The notes beneath the pieces are model-generated. The model was not told the origin of the DNA and did not search any database. It was given only the letters and a program-made list of their open reading frames with translations. 64,000 bases of DNA, from positions 3,844,001-3,908,000 of the forward strand of contig AP024676.1 in assembly GCA_025998955.1 (NCBI GenBank), given 5' to 3'. How positions within the stretch are numbered: the stretch's first letter is position 1; every line of letters begins with the position of its first letter. The translations under genes and the position numbers were made by a program. This DNA is from Candidatus Roseilinea sp. GTDB lineage: Bacteria; Chloroflexota; Anaerolineae; J036; Brachytrichaceae. Shown here piece after piece: positions 1-8,681 of this stretch.

Positions 1-156
1 GTCGGCCAGCGCAGCGACGCATTGCCGCAGGCGCTCATCCTCACCGCTATCGTCATCGGCATGGGGGGCTTCGCCATGGTGTTGTCCATGCTGTATGTGT
101 TGTCGGTGCGCTACAAGACCAGCGACAGCGACGAGGTGAAGGGATTGACCCATTGA
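1..156 (+). CDS. mnhC: MnhC/MrpC antiporter subunit, C-terminal fragment (cut by window start)
   Basis: The first 51 codons of the window read in frame to a TGA. They match the C-terminus of the complete MnhC at 5464-5796 almost residue for residue (GQRSDALPQALILTAIVI at both places, ending in SDSDEVKGL-x-H). MnhC is the small NuoK-like membrane subunit of Mrp Na+(K+)/H+ antiporters. This copy belongs to the first of two tandem mrp sets, and its start and upstream neighbours lie outside the window. The assignment rests on the internal paralogue and is firm. Confidence 0.9.
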   Translation, partial: VGQRSDALPQALILTAIVIGMGGFAMVLSMLYVLSVRYKTSDSDEVKGLTH

Positions 157-160
157 TGGA

Positions 161-215
161 ATCTTTCATCTTTCATTTTGGGGAGGTGTTGAAACCAGAG
201 TGAAAGATGACAGAT
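161..215. repeat. Imperfect inverted repeat, 17-nt arms
   Basis: The arms at 161-177 (ATCTTTCATCTTTCATT) and 199-215 (AGTGAAAGATGACAGAT) are complementary apart from two positions. The left arm is a tandem of a 7-8 base unit. It fills the gap between mnhC and mnhD and belongs to the scattered short-unit hairpin family seen through the window. It could act as a terminator or processing site in the mrp transcript; there is no U-tract. Confidence 0.6.
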
Positions 216-226
216 CAATTTGAGGC

Positions 227-1717
227 ATGCCGCCATCCGTTTTGGTCATTCTCCCCATCATCGTCCCACTGACCGCCGCAGCGGTTTCCGTGCTGTTGCG
301 CAGCCATCGCCGGCTGCAAGCGGCCTGGTCGTTCGGGGCGATGGTCGCGGCGTTTGTCTGTAGCAGCCTGTTGCTGTGGACGGTGGTGTCGAGCGGCGCG
401 CCGGTCGTGTTCCAGTTGGGTAACTGGCCGGCGCCGGCCGGCATCTCGCTGGTCGGCGATCCACTGTCGGCGCTCATGGCCGTGATGTGCCAGCTCGTGC
501 TGGTGGGTGGGTTCCTGTATGCGTTGGGCTGCCGCGACCAATGCGCACAATACCCCGCGTTCTACCCGCTCTTCTTGATGTTAGCCGCCGGCCTGACCGG
601 GGCGATGCTCACCGGCGATTTGTTCAATCTGTTCGTGTTCGCCGAGCTGCTGGTGTTCGCCGGCGCAGCACTCACGGCCATGTCCGACGACAAGTTCGGC
701 ACCGAGGCGGCCTACAAGTACTTCTACATCAGCTTCATCGCGTCCATCGCCTTGCTGCTGGCCAGCGGCAGCCTCTACGTCTCGTATGGCACGCTGAACA
801 TCGCCGATCTCACCCGGCGCATCGCCGCCGATCCCTCGCCGCCGCTGGTGTTGCCGGCCATGGCTTTGTTGATGATCTTCTTCATGGTCAAGGGCGCCGT
901 GATGCCCTTTCACTTCTGGCAGCCGGACTTCCACACCGCTGCGCCGACGCCGGTGCATGCGGTGCTGTCATCGGTCGTGGTCAAACTCGGCATCTACGGC
1001 TTTCTGCGCATGACCACGCTGCTGTTCGTCGAGCAGGCCGAAACCATTCGGAGCGTGCTGGTGGTGGTCGGTGCGGTGGGCGTGTGGTTCGGCGGTCTGG
1101 GGGCGGTGGGCACCTACGACGCCAAACGCATGTTAGCCTATTCGACCCTCGGCCAGCTCGGGTTCATCCTGGTCGCCATCGGCTGGGGCACGCCGCTGGC
1201 GCTGGCCGCAGCCATCGTCTATGCCTTCAACCATAGCCTGCTCAAGGCAGCCATGCTGATGCTGGCCGGCAGCGTCGCCAGTCGCGCGCCGGTGAAGACG
1301 GCAGCGTTCGCAGCGATCACCGGACTGGGCAAGAAGCTGCCGTGGGCCGGCGTGCTCTTCCTCCTGGGAGGCATGGGCTTGGCCGGCATCCCGCCGCTCA
1401 ACGGCTTCATCGGCAAACTCCTGTTGTTCAACAGTGGCGTGGATGCACAAGCGTATCCCTCACTGGCGGCCATCGGCCTGGCGGGCATCGTCACACTGGT
1501 GTATGTCATTCGCGCCTTCCAGCGCATCTGGTGGGCGCCGCTGCCGGAGGGCGTCAAGCCGAAACCATACGGCGACCGGCTGATCGCTCCAGCGTTGTTG
1601 ATCGCGCTCAGTCTGGCGCTGGGAATTTGGGCCGAACCGCTGGTCAACCTGGCGCAAGCAACGGTGGCGTGGATGAACCTGCCGGAGCTGTATGTGCGCG
1701 CGGTACTCGGCGGCTAA
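227..1717 (+). CDS. mnhD: Mrp antiporter subunit D (first copy)
   Basis: This 496-residue polytopic membrane protein is of the NuoL/M/N and MrpD proton-antiporter family. It has about 14 hydrophobic segments. The conserved intramembrane Glu (LFVFAELLVF, E140) and Lys (MVKGAVMPFHFWQPDFH, K222) of the ion-translocation path are present. The start ATG is supported by alignment with its paralogue at 5858-7402, which begins at the same place and keeps the same E140/K222. MrpD and MrpA are the two large subunits thought to carry H+ and Na+/K+. It lies downstream of the partial mnhC and 18 bases before mnhF. The usual mnhE between D and F is missing in this copy. Confidence 0.93.
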   Translation: MPPSVLVILPIIVPLTAAAVSVLLRSHRRLQAAWSFGAMVAAFVCSSLLLWTVVSSGAPVVFQLGNWPAPAGISLVGDPLSALMAVMCQLVLVGGFLYALGCRDQCAQYPAFYPLFLMLAAGLTGAMLTGDLFNLFVFAELLVFAGAALTAMSDDKFGTEAAYKYFYISFIASIALLLASGSLYVSYGTLNIADLTRRIAADPSPPLVLPAMALLMIFFMVKGAVMPFHFWQPDFHTAAPTPVHAVLSSVVVKLGIYGFLRMTTLLFVEQAETIRSVLVVVGAVGVWFGGLGAVGTYDAKRMLAYSTLGQLGFILVAIGWGTPLALAAAIVYAFNHSLLKAAMLMLAGSVASRAPVKTAAFAAITGLGKKLPWAGVLFLLGGMGLAGIPPLNGFIGKLLLFNSGVDAQAYPSLAAIGLAGIVTLVYVIRAFQRIWWAPLPEGVKPKPYGDRLIAPALLIALSLALGIWAEPLVNLAQATVAWMNLPELYVRAVLGG

Positions 1718-1735
1718 TTCAGGAGGAGAAACGCA

Positions 1736-2011
1736 ATGGAACAAATCTTGAGCGTAGCATTCGCGCTGGCGCTGATCGTACATACGCTGCTGCTGGGCGT
1801 CGCAGTATGGCGCGTGCTGCGTGGCGATAATGCCGTGGATCGCTTGCTGAGCGTGGAGCTGGTGAGCGTGCTGGCGCTGTGTGTATTCCTGTTGATCACG
1901 CTGATTACCGACGAGAGCATCTACATGGACGTGGCGCTGGCGCTTGCTGCGCTCGGGTTCATCGGCACGTTAGCACTGGCGAAGTATCTGGCCGACCAAC
2001 GCATGTTCTGA
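1736..2011 (+). CDS. mnhF: Mrp antiporter subunit F (first copy)
   Basis: This 91-residue protein has three hydrophobic helices and the MrpF/PhaF pattern (WRVLRGDNAVDRLLSVELVS, then a TM with LITDESIYMDVALALAALGFIGTLA). A strong Shine-Dalgarno (AGGAGGAG) sits about 8 bases before the ATG. The partner copy at 7928-8203 has the same length and spacing of motifs. In Mrp complexes F is a small subunit needed for assembly. It is translated immediately after mnhD. Confidence 0.92.
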   Translation: MEQILSVAFALALIVHTLLLGVAVWRVLRGDNAVDRLLSVELVSVLALCVFLLITLITDESIYMDVALALAALGFIGTLALAKYLADQRMF

Positions 2012-2038
2012 GCCCTTGGCGCTGGATTGGACGAACAA

Positions 2039-2404
2039 ATGGAAATCATCTGGCAAATTCTGGCCCTCCTCTTGGTGATCATCGGCACCTTCTTCTCCGT
2101 GATCGGCGCGCTTGGGCTGGTGCGCCTGCCGGACGTGTATACGCGCCTGCACGCCGCCGGCAAGGTCGGTGTCTTCGGCGCGGCCTTCCTAGCCGGCGCG
2201 ACGGCGCTGATTACGCCTTCGGTGCTCGGCAAGGCCGTGATTTTGATCGCGCTGCTGGTCATCGCCGGGCCGGTGGTATCGCACGCGCTAGCTTCGGCGG
2301 CTTATCGCATGGGGATTCCTGTCAAGCGCGCCGTGCGAGACGATCTGGCCGGCGAGCGCGAACGCCGGCTGGCTGCGCGCGATTCCATAGACCGCCCGGT
2401 ATAG
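2039..2404 (+). CDS. mnhG: Mrp antiporter subunit G (first copy)
   Basis: This MnhG/PhaG-family membrane protein of about 121 residues carries the family core GTFFSVIGALGLVRLPDVYTRLHAAGKVG. Three TM helices are followed by a hydrophilic tail (VKRAVRDDLAGERE). I chose the ATG at 2039 because the second copy starts at the equivalent position (8303). An in-frame TTG at 2027 would add four residues, and neither start has a clear Shine-Dalgarno. It lies 27 bases after mnhF and 7 before the mnhA start, so it is part of one transcript. Confidence 0.9.
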   Translation: MEIIWQILALLLVIIGTFFSVIGALGLVRLPDVYTRLHAAGKVGVFGAAFLAGATALITPSVLGKAVILIALLVIAGPVVSHALASAAYRMGIPVKRAVRDDLAGERERRLAARDSIDRPV

Positions 2405-2411
2405 TTGCACA

Positions 2412-5400
2412 ATGCTCGCCTTCCCTGTTCTCGCGTGCCTAATCGGCGCATCCGCCGGGGCGGCATTCACGTTCATCCCGCGCATCCGATCCTTCCCCTC
2501 GCGCGCGCTGGGATGGCTGCTGGCCATCGCACCGGCGACTGCTTTCATCGCCATCGCGTCGCAGTTCCCCCGTGTGGCCGCCGGCGATGCCTTGACCTGG
2601 CGCATCCCCTGGCTACCGGCGCTCGGCGTCGAGTTCGCGTTCTATCTGGATGGCCTGAGCGCGCTGTTCGGACTGATTATCACCGGCATTGGGGCACTGG
2701 TGCTGATCTACGCCGGTTATTACTTCACGCCAAAGCGCGCGGATGAAAAGTCGGCAGTCGAGACGCGGGAGCGGGTGTCACACGCGTCCCCAACATCCGA
2801 GTCTCTACTCCCCAACACCGACGCGCGCTTCTTCCTCTACGTCCTCTTGTTCATGACCAGCATGCTGGGGCTGGTGCTGGCCGGCGATGTGATCACGCTC
2901 TTCCTGTTCTGGGAGGGCACCAGCATCACGTCGTTTTTGCTGATCGCCTACAAGACCAAAGATGAAGATGCGCGCAGCGGCGCGTTCAAGGCGCTGTTTG
3001 TCACTGGCGGCGGCGGCATTGCGCTGCTGGCCGGGCTGCTGTTCGCCTCGGCCATCAGCAGCAGCACCGACCTGGCCGTGATCTTGCGCCACGGCGATGC
3101 CCTGCGCAACGATGCGTGGTATCCCATCATGCTGGGGCTGATCGCCTTCGGTGCGTTTACCAAGAGCGCGCAGGCGCCCTTCCACTTCTGGCTGCCCAAG
3201 GCAATGACGGCGCCCACGCCAGCCAGCGCCTACCTGCACTCGGCCACGATGGTCAAGGCCGGCATCTACCTGATGGCGCGCCTGCACCCGGCGCTGGGGA
3301 ACACGCCGATGTGGTTCTGGCTGCTGATCGTGACCGGCGGCGCCACCATGCTGCTGGGCGCGATCATCGGCCTGCGCCAGAGCGATCTGAAGAGCGTGCT
3401 GGCCTACTCCACCGTCAGCCAGCTCGGCGTGTTGATGATGTTGATCGGCGAAGAAGCGCCATCGGCGTTCAAGGCATTGGCGATCGGCGTCTTGGCGCAC
3501 GCGCTCTACAAGGGTGCGCTGTTCATGATCGCCGGCATCGTGGATCACGAGACCGGCGTGCGCGACCTGCGCCGGCTGGGTCATCTCTGGCGCGTCATGC
3601 CCTGGACGTTCGTCGTTTGCAGCATCGCCGCGCTCTCCATGGCTGGGCTGCCGCCGCTGTTCGGGTTTCTAGCCAAAGAGACGCTCTTGGCTGCAGAGCT
3701 GGAAGAAGTGCTGCCGCGCCTGACGCGCCTCGTGCTGCCGGCCATCACCGTGCTCACCGGCGCATTGATGCTGGCGCAGGCCGCCAGCCTGACGCTGGAC
3801 ACATTCGTGACCAAGCCGGGGACGGGCTGGCCGGCCTCGCGCTTCGATGCGAGCGACGCGCATGATGAACACAATCTGCACGCCCATGAGCCGCCTGCCG
3901 GCATGTTGTTCGGTCCGGCTGTGCTGGCTGCGCTCTCGTTGATCATCACCGTGTTTCAGCCTGAGAGCATCGTCGGCCTGTTGGCCAGCGCAGCGACGGC
4001 TGCCTATGGCGCAAAAGTCAAGGTGTCGCTGGAATTGTTTCACGGCATCAACCTGCCGCTGATCCTGAGCGGCATCGCGATTACGTTGGGCGTCGTGCTG
4101 TTTGCGCTGCGCAGCCTAATCCGCGGCATCCCAAGCGCGCCGGCGTTGAACATGAACCTGATCTACGATGGGGTGCTGCAGAGCCTCGATCGGGCAGCCG
4201 ATATTGCCACGCGCACCCAGGCCGGCCGCATCCGCGTCTACTTGGCGGTGATCCTCACGGCGCTGTTTGCCCTGGTGATCGTGTTCGGCGACCTATGGCG
4301 CGTATTCGATGGCGCAACGCTGCCCAATCTGAGCCGACGCCTGTTCGACGAGCCGTTCAGCGTCCAGACCGCGCTGCGTGCCTTCGGCTTGTTGCTGGCC
4401 GTGGCGGCGTCGTTCGTGTCTATTGTCATCCGGCGCGACCTGTTGGCCATCATCGCGTTGGGTTCGTCGGGGTTGGCCGTGGCCGTCGTCATCGCCCTCG
4501 AACCGTCGCCGGATGTGGCGCTGGTGCAGGCTGTGGTGGATGTGCTGACGCTGGTGGTGCTGGTGCTGGCGCTCTCGCGGCTGCCGCGTGCGCAGCGCGA
4601 GCGGGCCGAGGGGCTGAACGGCACCGGCGTCCAGACGCGCAACGTGCTGCTTGCCGTCGCCGGCGGTGTGATGGTGACCGTGCTGTGCCTCTACGCGTTT
4701 GCTTCGCGCCCGCGCGCGTCGCTGGTCACACCCTACTACGAGCAAAACGCCAAGCCGCTCACCGGCGCCGCCGACATCGTCGGTGCGATCGTGGTGGACT
4801 TCCGCGGCTTCGACACGATGATCGAGATCACCGTATTCAGCATGGCCGGCATCGGCGTGTTCTCGCTGCTGCGCTACGCGATGAAGAAGCGCGAAACGGC
4901 GGGCCTACCGACGGAAGGCGAAATCGAGCCGGATCTCGCCGCTTTGTTGCAACGGCCGCTGCCGCCCACGATCACCGGCATTGATGGTGTGCGCACGTCA
5001 CCCTTCATCCATGCGCTCGCCTACATCGCGCTGCCGCTGTCATTCGTGCTAGCAATCGTGCAGACAATCTACGGCCACGATCAGCCAGGCGATGGCTTCA
5101 CCGCCGGTGTCACGCTCAGTCTGGGCGTGGGCTTCTGGTACGTCGTCTTCGGCTATGACGAGACCAGGAGTCGCCTGCGCTTCCTTCGGCCCGGGCTGCT
5201 GATCGGCGCCGGCATCCTCACGGTGATGGCCGGCTCGATCGCGCCGGTGTTCCTAGGCGGCGGATTCTTCTCACCCTTCGACTTCGGCGCGGCGCTGGGG
5301 TTGCCTTTACCCAAGGGCTTCTACGTTAGCACGTCGTTCCTGTTCGAAGTCGCCATCTGTCTGGTTGTTCTCGGCGCGGCCATCTTCATCATTGACACGC

Positions 5401-5429
5401 TAGGCCATCCGGAGCGTGATCTGGAGTGA
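2412..5429 (+). CDS. mnhA: Mrp antiporter subunit A fused to subunit B
   Basis: This 1005-residue membrane protein begins with a NuoL-like MrpA core of roughly residues 1-560. The translocation-path Glu (LFLFWEGTS, E168) and Lys (FTKSAQAPFHFWLP, K251) are present. Residues of about 690-780 form the MrpA C-terminal helical region, and residues of about 870-1000 are a complete MnhB domain (IYGHDQPGDGFTAG, then VFLGGGFF). MrpA and MrpB are separate genes in classical mrp operons, so this is an A-B fusion, a known variant. A hydrophilic insert at residues of about 112-133 follows the YAGYYFT helix. Its DNA is a short-unit inverted repeat (2756-2809). Confidence 0.92.
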   Translation: MLAFPVLACLIGASAGAAFTFIPRIRSFPSRALGWLLAIAPATAFIAIASQFPRVAAGDALTWRIPWLPALGVEFAFYLDGLSALFGLIITGIGALVLIYAGYYFTPKRADEKSAVETRERVSHASPTSESLLPNTDARFFLYVLLFMTSMLGLVLAGDVITLFLFWEGTSITSFLLIAYKTKDEDARSGAFKALFVTGGGGIALLAGLLFASAISSSTDLAVILRHGDALRNDAWYPIMLGLIAFGAFTKSAQAPFHFWLPKAMTAPTPASAYLHSATMVKAGIYLMARLHPALGNTPMWFWLLIVTGGATMLLGAIIGLRQSDLKSVLAYSTVSQLGVLMMLIGEEAPSAFKALAIGVLAHALYKGALFMIAGIVDHETGVRDLRRLGHLWRVMPWTFVVCSIAALSMAGLPPLFGFLAKETLLAAELEEVLPRLTRLVLPAITVLTGALMLAQAASLTLDTFVTKPGTGWPASRFDASDAHDEHNLHAHEPPAGMLFGPAVLAALSLIITVFQPESIVGLLASAATAAYGAKVKVSLELFHGINLPLILSGIAITLGVVLFALRSLIRGIPSAPALNMNLIYDGVLQSLDRAADIATRTQAGRIRVYLAVILTALFALVIVFGDLWRVFDGATLPNLSRRLFDEPFSVQTALRAFGLLLAVAASFVSIVIRRDLLAIIALGSSGLAVAVVIALEPSPDVALVQAVVDVLTLVVLVLALSRLPRAQRERAEGLNGTGVQTRNVLLAVAGGVMVTVLCLYAFASRPRASLVTPYYEQNAKPLTGAADIVGAIVVDFRGFDTMIEITVFSMAGIGVFSLLRYAMKKRETAGLPTEGEIEPDLAALLQRPLPPTITGIDGVRTSPFIHALAYIALPLSFVLAIVQTIYGHDQPGDGFTAGVTLSLGVGFWYVVFGYDETRSRLRFLRPGLLIGAGILTVMAGSIAPVFLGGGFFSPFDFGAALGLPLPKGFYVSTSFLFEVAICLVVLGAAIFIIDTLGHPERDLE
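2756..2809. repeat. Short-unit inverted repeat inside mnhA
   Basis: The arms at 2756-2777 and 2788-2809 pair at about 15 of 22 positions. The composition (GTCGAGACGCGGGAGCGGG against CCCAACATCCGAGTCTCTACT) is unlike the surrounding membrane-protein code. It encodes a hydrophilic insert in a loop where MrpA relatives go straight from one helix to the next. It looks like a member of the scattered hairpin family inserted in frame. Confidence 0.5.
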
Positions 5430-5463
5430 GCCTGTGACCAGATTACCAATCACCTGTTGAGCT

Positions 5464-5796
5464 ATGGAAATCATCAAAGCGCTTTCGATCGGCGCGCTGT
5501 TCGGCATCGGGCTGTATCAGTTGTTGCGCCGCAACGTCATTCGTTCGGCCATCGGCTTGGTCATCATCTCGAATGCGGTGAACTTGTTTTTGCTTTCTAT
5601 CGGCGCCTACGACGGTGTGGTCGAGGCATATGCGAAGGCGGTCGGCCAGCGCAGCGACGCACTGCCACAGGCGCTTATCCTCACGGCCATTGTCATCAGC
5701 CTCGGTGGCTTCGCCTTCGTGCTCGCCCTGCTATATGTCATCGCGGCGCGCTACCGCACAGGAGACAGCGATGAGGTGAAGGGGCTAAGCCATTGA
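5464..5796 (+). CDS. mnhC: Mrp antiporter subunit C (second copy)
   Basis: This 110-residue, three-helix protein is NuoK-like, with the motifs GLYQLLRRNVIRSAIGLVII-NAVNLFLLS and ALPQALILTAIVI. It is full length for MnhC. The ATG at 5464 lies 34 bases after the mnhA-B stop and opens the second gene set. Its last 50 residues are nearly identical to the partial gene at the window start, which shows that the mrp locus was duplicated in tandem. Confidence 0.94.
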   Translation: MEIIKALSIGALFGIGLYQLLRRNVIRSAIGLVIISNAVNLFLLSIGAYDGVVEAYAKAVGQRSDALPQALILTAIVISLGGFAFVLALLYVIAARYRTGDSDEVKGLSH

Positions 5797-5857
5797 TCGG
5801 TCTCTTCCGGGAGAGCAGCGCGATCGAGATGAGAGCATGTGAGATGAACGATCCACT

Positions 5858-7402
5858 ATGATGCCGTCCTTACTGGCCATCTTGCCCATCATCATCCCGC
5901 TCACCGCTGCGGCAATTGCGTTGCTGTTGCGGCGCAACTTTCGGCTACAAGCAGCCTGGGCCTTCGGCGCGATGCTCACCGCGTTTGGGGCGAGCGCTTA
6001 TCTGTTGTGGACGGTGTGGTCCACCGGCCGGCCGGTCGTGTATCAAATGGGGCGCTGGCCGGCGCCGTTCGGCATCAGCATCACGGCCGACTTGCTCTCG
6101 GCCACTATGGCTGTGATGGTTCAGCTCGTGTTCGTGTTCGGCTTCATCTACGCGCTCGGGGCTAAGGACAAGGCGGTGCACCATTCCACGTTCTACCCGC
6201 TCTTCCTGTGCCTGGTCACCGGTCTCACCGGCGGCATGCTCACCGGCGACGTCTTCAACCTGTTCGTCATGGTCGAGCTGATCGTGATCAGCGGCACGGT
6301 GCTCACCGCCATGAGCGACGACCGCTACGGCCCCGAGGCGGCCTATAAGTACTTCCTGATCAGCACCGTGGCCTCGTTCTGTCTGCTGTTCGGCGTCGGC
6401 TGCCTATATATGAGCTACGGCACGCTGAACATGGCCGACTTGGCAGCGCGCATCGCCGCCGACCAGACGCCGGCGCTGTTGCCGGCAGCCATCGTCTTCC
6501 TGGCCGTCACGTTCATGATCAAAAGCGCGGTGGTGCCCTTTCACTTTTGGCAACCCGATTTCCATACGGCCTCACCCACGCCGGTCTCGGCCATGCTATC
6601 GTCGGTCGTAGTGAAGATCGGCGTGTATGGCTTCCTGCGCCTGACCACGTTGCTGATGCCGCATGCCGATTGGCTTCGCACGTTGCTCATCGCGCTGGGC
6701 ATTGTGGGCATTGTGTTCGGCGGGTTAGGCGCAGCCGGCACACACAATGCTAAGCGCATGTTCGCCTATTCGACGCTGGCGCAGATCGGCTTCATCCACG
6801 TCGGCGTGGGCTGGGGTACGCCGCTGTCGTTGGCGGCGGCCGTCCTGTTTACCTTCAACCACGCGCTCGTCAAGAGCACGATGTTGATGCTCAGCGGCTA
6901 TCTGGCCAGCCGCGCGCCGGTGAAGACGGCATCGTTCGGCGTCTTGCGCGGCACGGGCAAGTATGCGCCGCTGGCCGGCGTGCTGTTCTTCATCGGCGGC
7001 ATGGCGCTGGCCGGCATCCCGCCGACCAACGGCTTCATCAGCAAGTTGATGCTCTTTCAAAGCGGTGTGCAGGCCGCTCAGGGGGGTGATGTGGACGCGA
7101 CGCTGACATACTGGCTGCCGCTGTTGCTGCTCGGCCTCTCCAGCATCATCACCCTGGTCTACGTCTTCCGCGCGCTGATGAAGATCTGGTGGGAACCGTT
7201 CGATCCAGGTTCGCCGGAAGCGAAGGTGAAACCCTATGGCGATAGCCTGCTTGCGCCGGGCTTGCTGATCGCCACGTGCCTCGTGCTGGGCATTTGGGCG
7301 CAGCCACTGCTGCAACTGTCACAAGACACCAGCGCGTGGATTCGCCAGCCCCAGGCGTACGTGAAGGCCGTGCTGGGCGAGCGAACAGGATGGTTGAAGT
7401 GA
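5858..7402 (+). CDS. mnhD: Mrp antiporter subunit D (second copy)
   Basis: This 514-residue paralogue of the gene at 227-1717 is alignable over its whole length and keeps E140 (LFVMVELIVI) and K222 (MIKSAVVPFHFWQPDF). Two ATG codons in a row start it; either could be used. It differs from copy 1 mainly by about 10 extra residues near 395-405 (QAAQGGDVDATLTYW). It is followed by mnhE, which copy 1 lacks. Both copies keep the key charged residues, so both are probably active and may differ in ion or pH range. Confidence 0.93.
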   Translation: MMPSLLAILPIIIPLTAAAIALLLRRNFRLQAAWAFGAMLTAFGASAYLLWTVWSTGRPVVYQMGRWPAPFGISITADLLSATMAVMVQLVFVFGFIYALGAKDKAVHHSTFYPLFLCLVTGLTGGMLTGDVFNLFVMVELIVISGTVLTAMSDDRYGPEAAYKYFLISTVASFCLLFGVGCLYMSYGTLNMADLAARIAADQTPALLPAAIVFLAVTFMIKSAVVPFHFWQPDFHTASPTPVSAMLSSVVVKIGVYGFLRLTTLLMPHADWLRTLLIALGIVGIVFGGLGAAGTHNAKRMFAYSTLAQIGFIHVGVGWGTPLSLAAAVLFTFNHALVKSTMLMLSGYLASRAPVKTASFGVLRGTGKYAPLAGVLFFIGGMALAGIPPTNGFISKLMLFQSGVQAAQGGDVDATLTYWLPLLLLGLSSIITLVYVFRALMKIWWEPFDPGSPEAKVKPYGDSLLAPGLLIATCLVLGIWAQPLLQLSQDTSAWIRQPQAYVKAVLGERTGWLK

Positions 7403-7427
7403 ACAACGATCTGAAGGAGGAGGACAG

Positions 7428-7910
7428 ATGCTTGCATACCTGAGATTGGCCCTGATTTGCTGGTTGATCTATCTCGCCATCACGGCAAACTTCGAGCCGG
7501 CCAACCTGGGGGTCGGCGCGCTGATCGGCCTTGCCATCGCCGTGACCCTCAAGCCGGTGAGCCAGCCGCTATCGCTGCGCCGGCTGCCGATGGCGCTGTT
7601 CAACCTGGCCAAATACACGATTTGGTTGGGCATAGACATCGTCCGCAACGGCATCCGCGTCGCGCGCATCGTGCTCGACCCCCGGCTGCCCATTCGTCCG
7701 GGCATCATCGCCATTCCCGCCGGCATGAAGACCGAGCTGGGCGTCGCGCTCAGCGCGCATGCCATCACCGTCACGCCCGGTGAGCAGGTCGTCGAGATCG
7801 GCGACGACGGCGTGATGTACACGCACTGCCTGGACGCGGTGACCAGCGCCGAGGGCGCCGAAGAAGCGCAGCGCAAGCGCCGCGCGATGCTGGAGAGCAT
7901 CTTCGAATGA
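7428..7910 (+). CDS. mnhE: Mrp antiporter subunit E
   Basis: This 160-residue protein has two or three N-terminal helices and a cytoplasmic tail. It shows the MnhE pattern: LGVGALIGLAIAV, then NLAKYTIWLGIDIVRNGIRVARIVLDPRLPIRPGIIAIPAGMKTELGVALSAHAITVTPG. AAGGAGGA precedes the ATG by about 7 bases. MnhE supports assembly and activity of the Mrp complex. It is the only mnhE visible for the two gene sets, so the first set may borrow it or may have lost the need for it. Confidence 0.93.
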   Translation: MLAYLRLALICWLIYLAITANFEPANLGVGALIGLAIAVTLKPVSQPLSLRRLPMALFNLAKYTIWLGIDIVRNGIRVARIVLDPRLPIRPGIIAIPAGMKTELGVALSAHAITVTPGEQVVEIGDDGVMYTHCLDAVTSAEGAEEAQRKRRAMLESIFE

Positions 7911-7927
7911 TTCAGGCGAGGTGAGCA

Positions 7928-8203
7928 ATGAGAGACATCTTCATGATCGTCGCCATCGCGTCATTGGTGATCCACGTGGGCATGATCTCGGTTGCCGTAC
8001 GGCGCGTATGGCGTGGCGAAACGGTGATGGATCGCGTGGTCGCTGCCGACGTGATTGCCACGCTGGTGCTGGGCATCTTCGTGCTGCTGGCGCTCATCAA
8101 CGATGACGCGCTCTACATGGATCTGGCGCTCGGCGCGTCGGCCATCAGCTACGCCGGAACGATCGCCCTGGCACGCTATATCGCCAACCGGCAGATGTTT
8201 TAG
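7928..8203 (+). CDS. mnhF: Mrp antiporter subunit F (second copy)
   Basis: This 91-residue, three-helix protein parallels the copy at 1736-2011 (VRRVWRGETVMDRVVAADVIA; LALINDDALYMDLALGASAISYAGTIALARYIANRQMF). It starts 17 bases after mnhE. Its stop is followed by a 99-base low-complexity spacer before mnhG, whereas the first set has only 27 bases there. The spacer is therefore a later insertion. Confidence 0.92.
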   Translation: MRDIFMIVAIASLVIHVGMISVAVRRVWRGETVMDRVVAADVIATLVLGIFVLLALINDDALYMDLALGASAISYAGTIALARYIANRQMF

Positions 8204-8209
8204 AGCTGT

Positions 8210-8300
8210 GAGCTGCGGGCTATGAGCTTTACGTTTTGCGTTTTGCATCTTGCGTCTTGCGTCCTGCATCTGACTTCTGACCTCTGACCTCTGACTTCTG
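8210..8300. repeat. Short-unit tandem repeat between mnhF and mnhG
   Basis: Three successive blocks of degenerate 7-base units follow one another: GCTGTGA/GCTATGA type, then TTGCGTT/TTGCATC/TTGCGTC type, then TGACTTC/TGACCTC repeated four times. No matching complementary arm is visible, so this is a one-armed member of the family. It separates two genes of one operon. Confidence 0.6.
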
Positions 8301-8302
8301 CT

Positions 8303-8677
8303 ATGGAAGACTTTGGCTACCTGATCGCCACCGTCGCCATTCTCGTTGGCACGTTCTTCTCCATCGTCGGCATCGTCGGCCTGGTGCGGCTGCCGGACGT
8401 GTATTCGCGGATGCACGCCACCGGCAAAGTCTCGACGTTCGGCGTGGTGTTGCTCACCGTTGCAGCCGTGTTTGCCACACCGCTGGCCTGGAGCAAGGCG
8501 CTGGTGCTAATCGCGCTGCTGATCCTGGTCGGGCCGGTGGTGTCGCACGCCATCAGCTCAGCGTCCTATCGGCTGGGCATTCCGATGAAACAAGCCGTGC
8601 GCGACGATCTGGCCGGCAAACGCATCAAGGCTCCGGCGCGCCAGCCACAGCCTGCGCAGGCCGAGCCGGCAGAATGA
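8303..8677 (+). CDS. mnhG: Mrp antiporter subunit G (second copy)
   Basis: This 124-residue MnhG protein has the family core GTFFSIVGIVGLVRLPDVYSRMHATGKVSTFG. The C-terminal tail is longer and rich in Ala, Pro and Gln. It matches the copy at 2039-2404. The ATG follows directly on the short-unit repeat, so its ribosome binding site would have to come from repeat sequence, and none is obvious. It closes the mrp locus; a hydrolase gene starts 5 bases after its stop. Confidence 0.92.
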   Translation: MEDFGYLIATVAILVGTFFSIVGIVGLVRLPDVYSRMHATGKVSTFGVVLLTVAAVFATPLAWSKALVLIALLILVGPVVSHAISSASYRLGIPMKQAVRDDLAGKRIKAPARQPQPAQAEPAE

Positions 8678-8681
8678 CGCC

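Noticed and set aside
1718-1735. A hidden mnhE between the first mnhD and mnhF
   Set aside because: Only 18 bases separate the two genes, with the mnhF Shine-Dalgarno in them; the gene is truly absent here.
8210-8300. Possible CRISPR or direct-repeat array
   Set aside because: Units are only 7 bases, degenerate and without spacers; no cas genes are present in the window.
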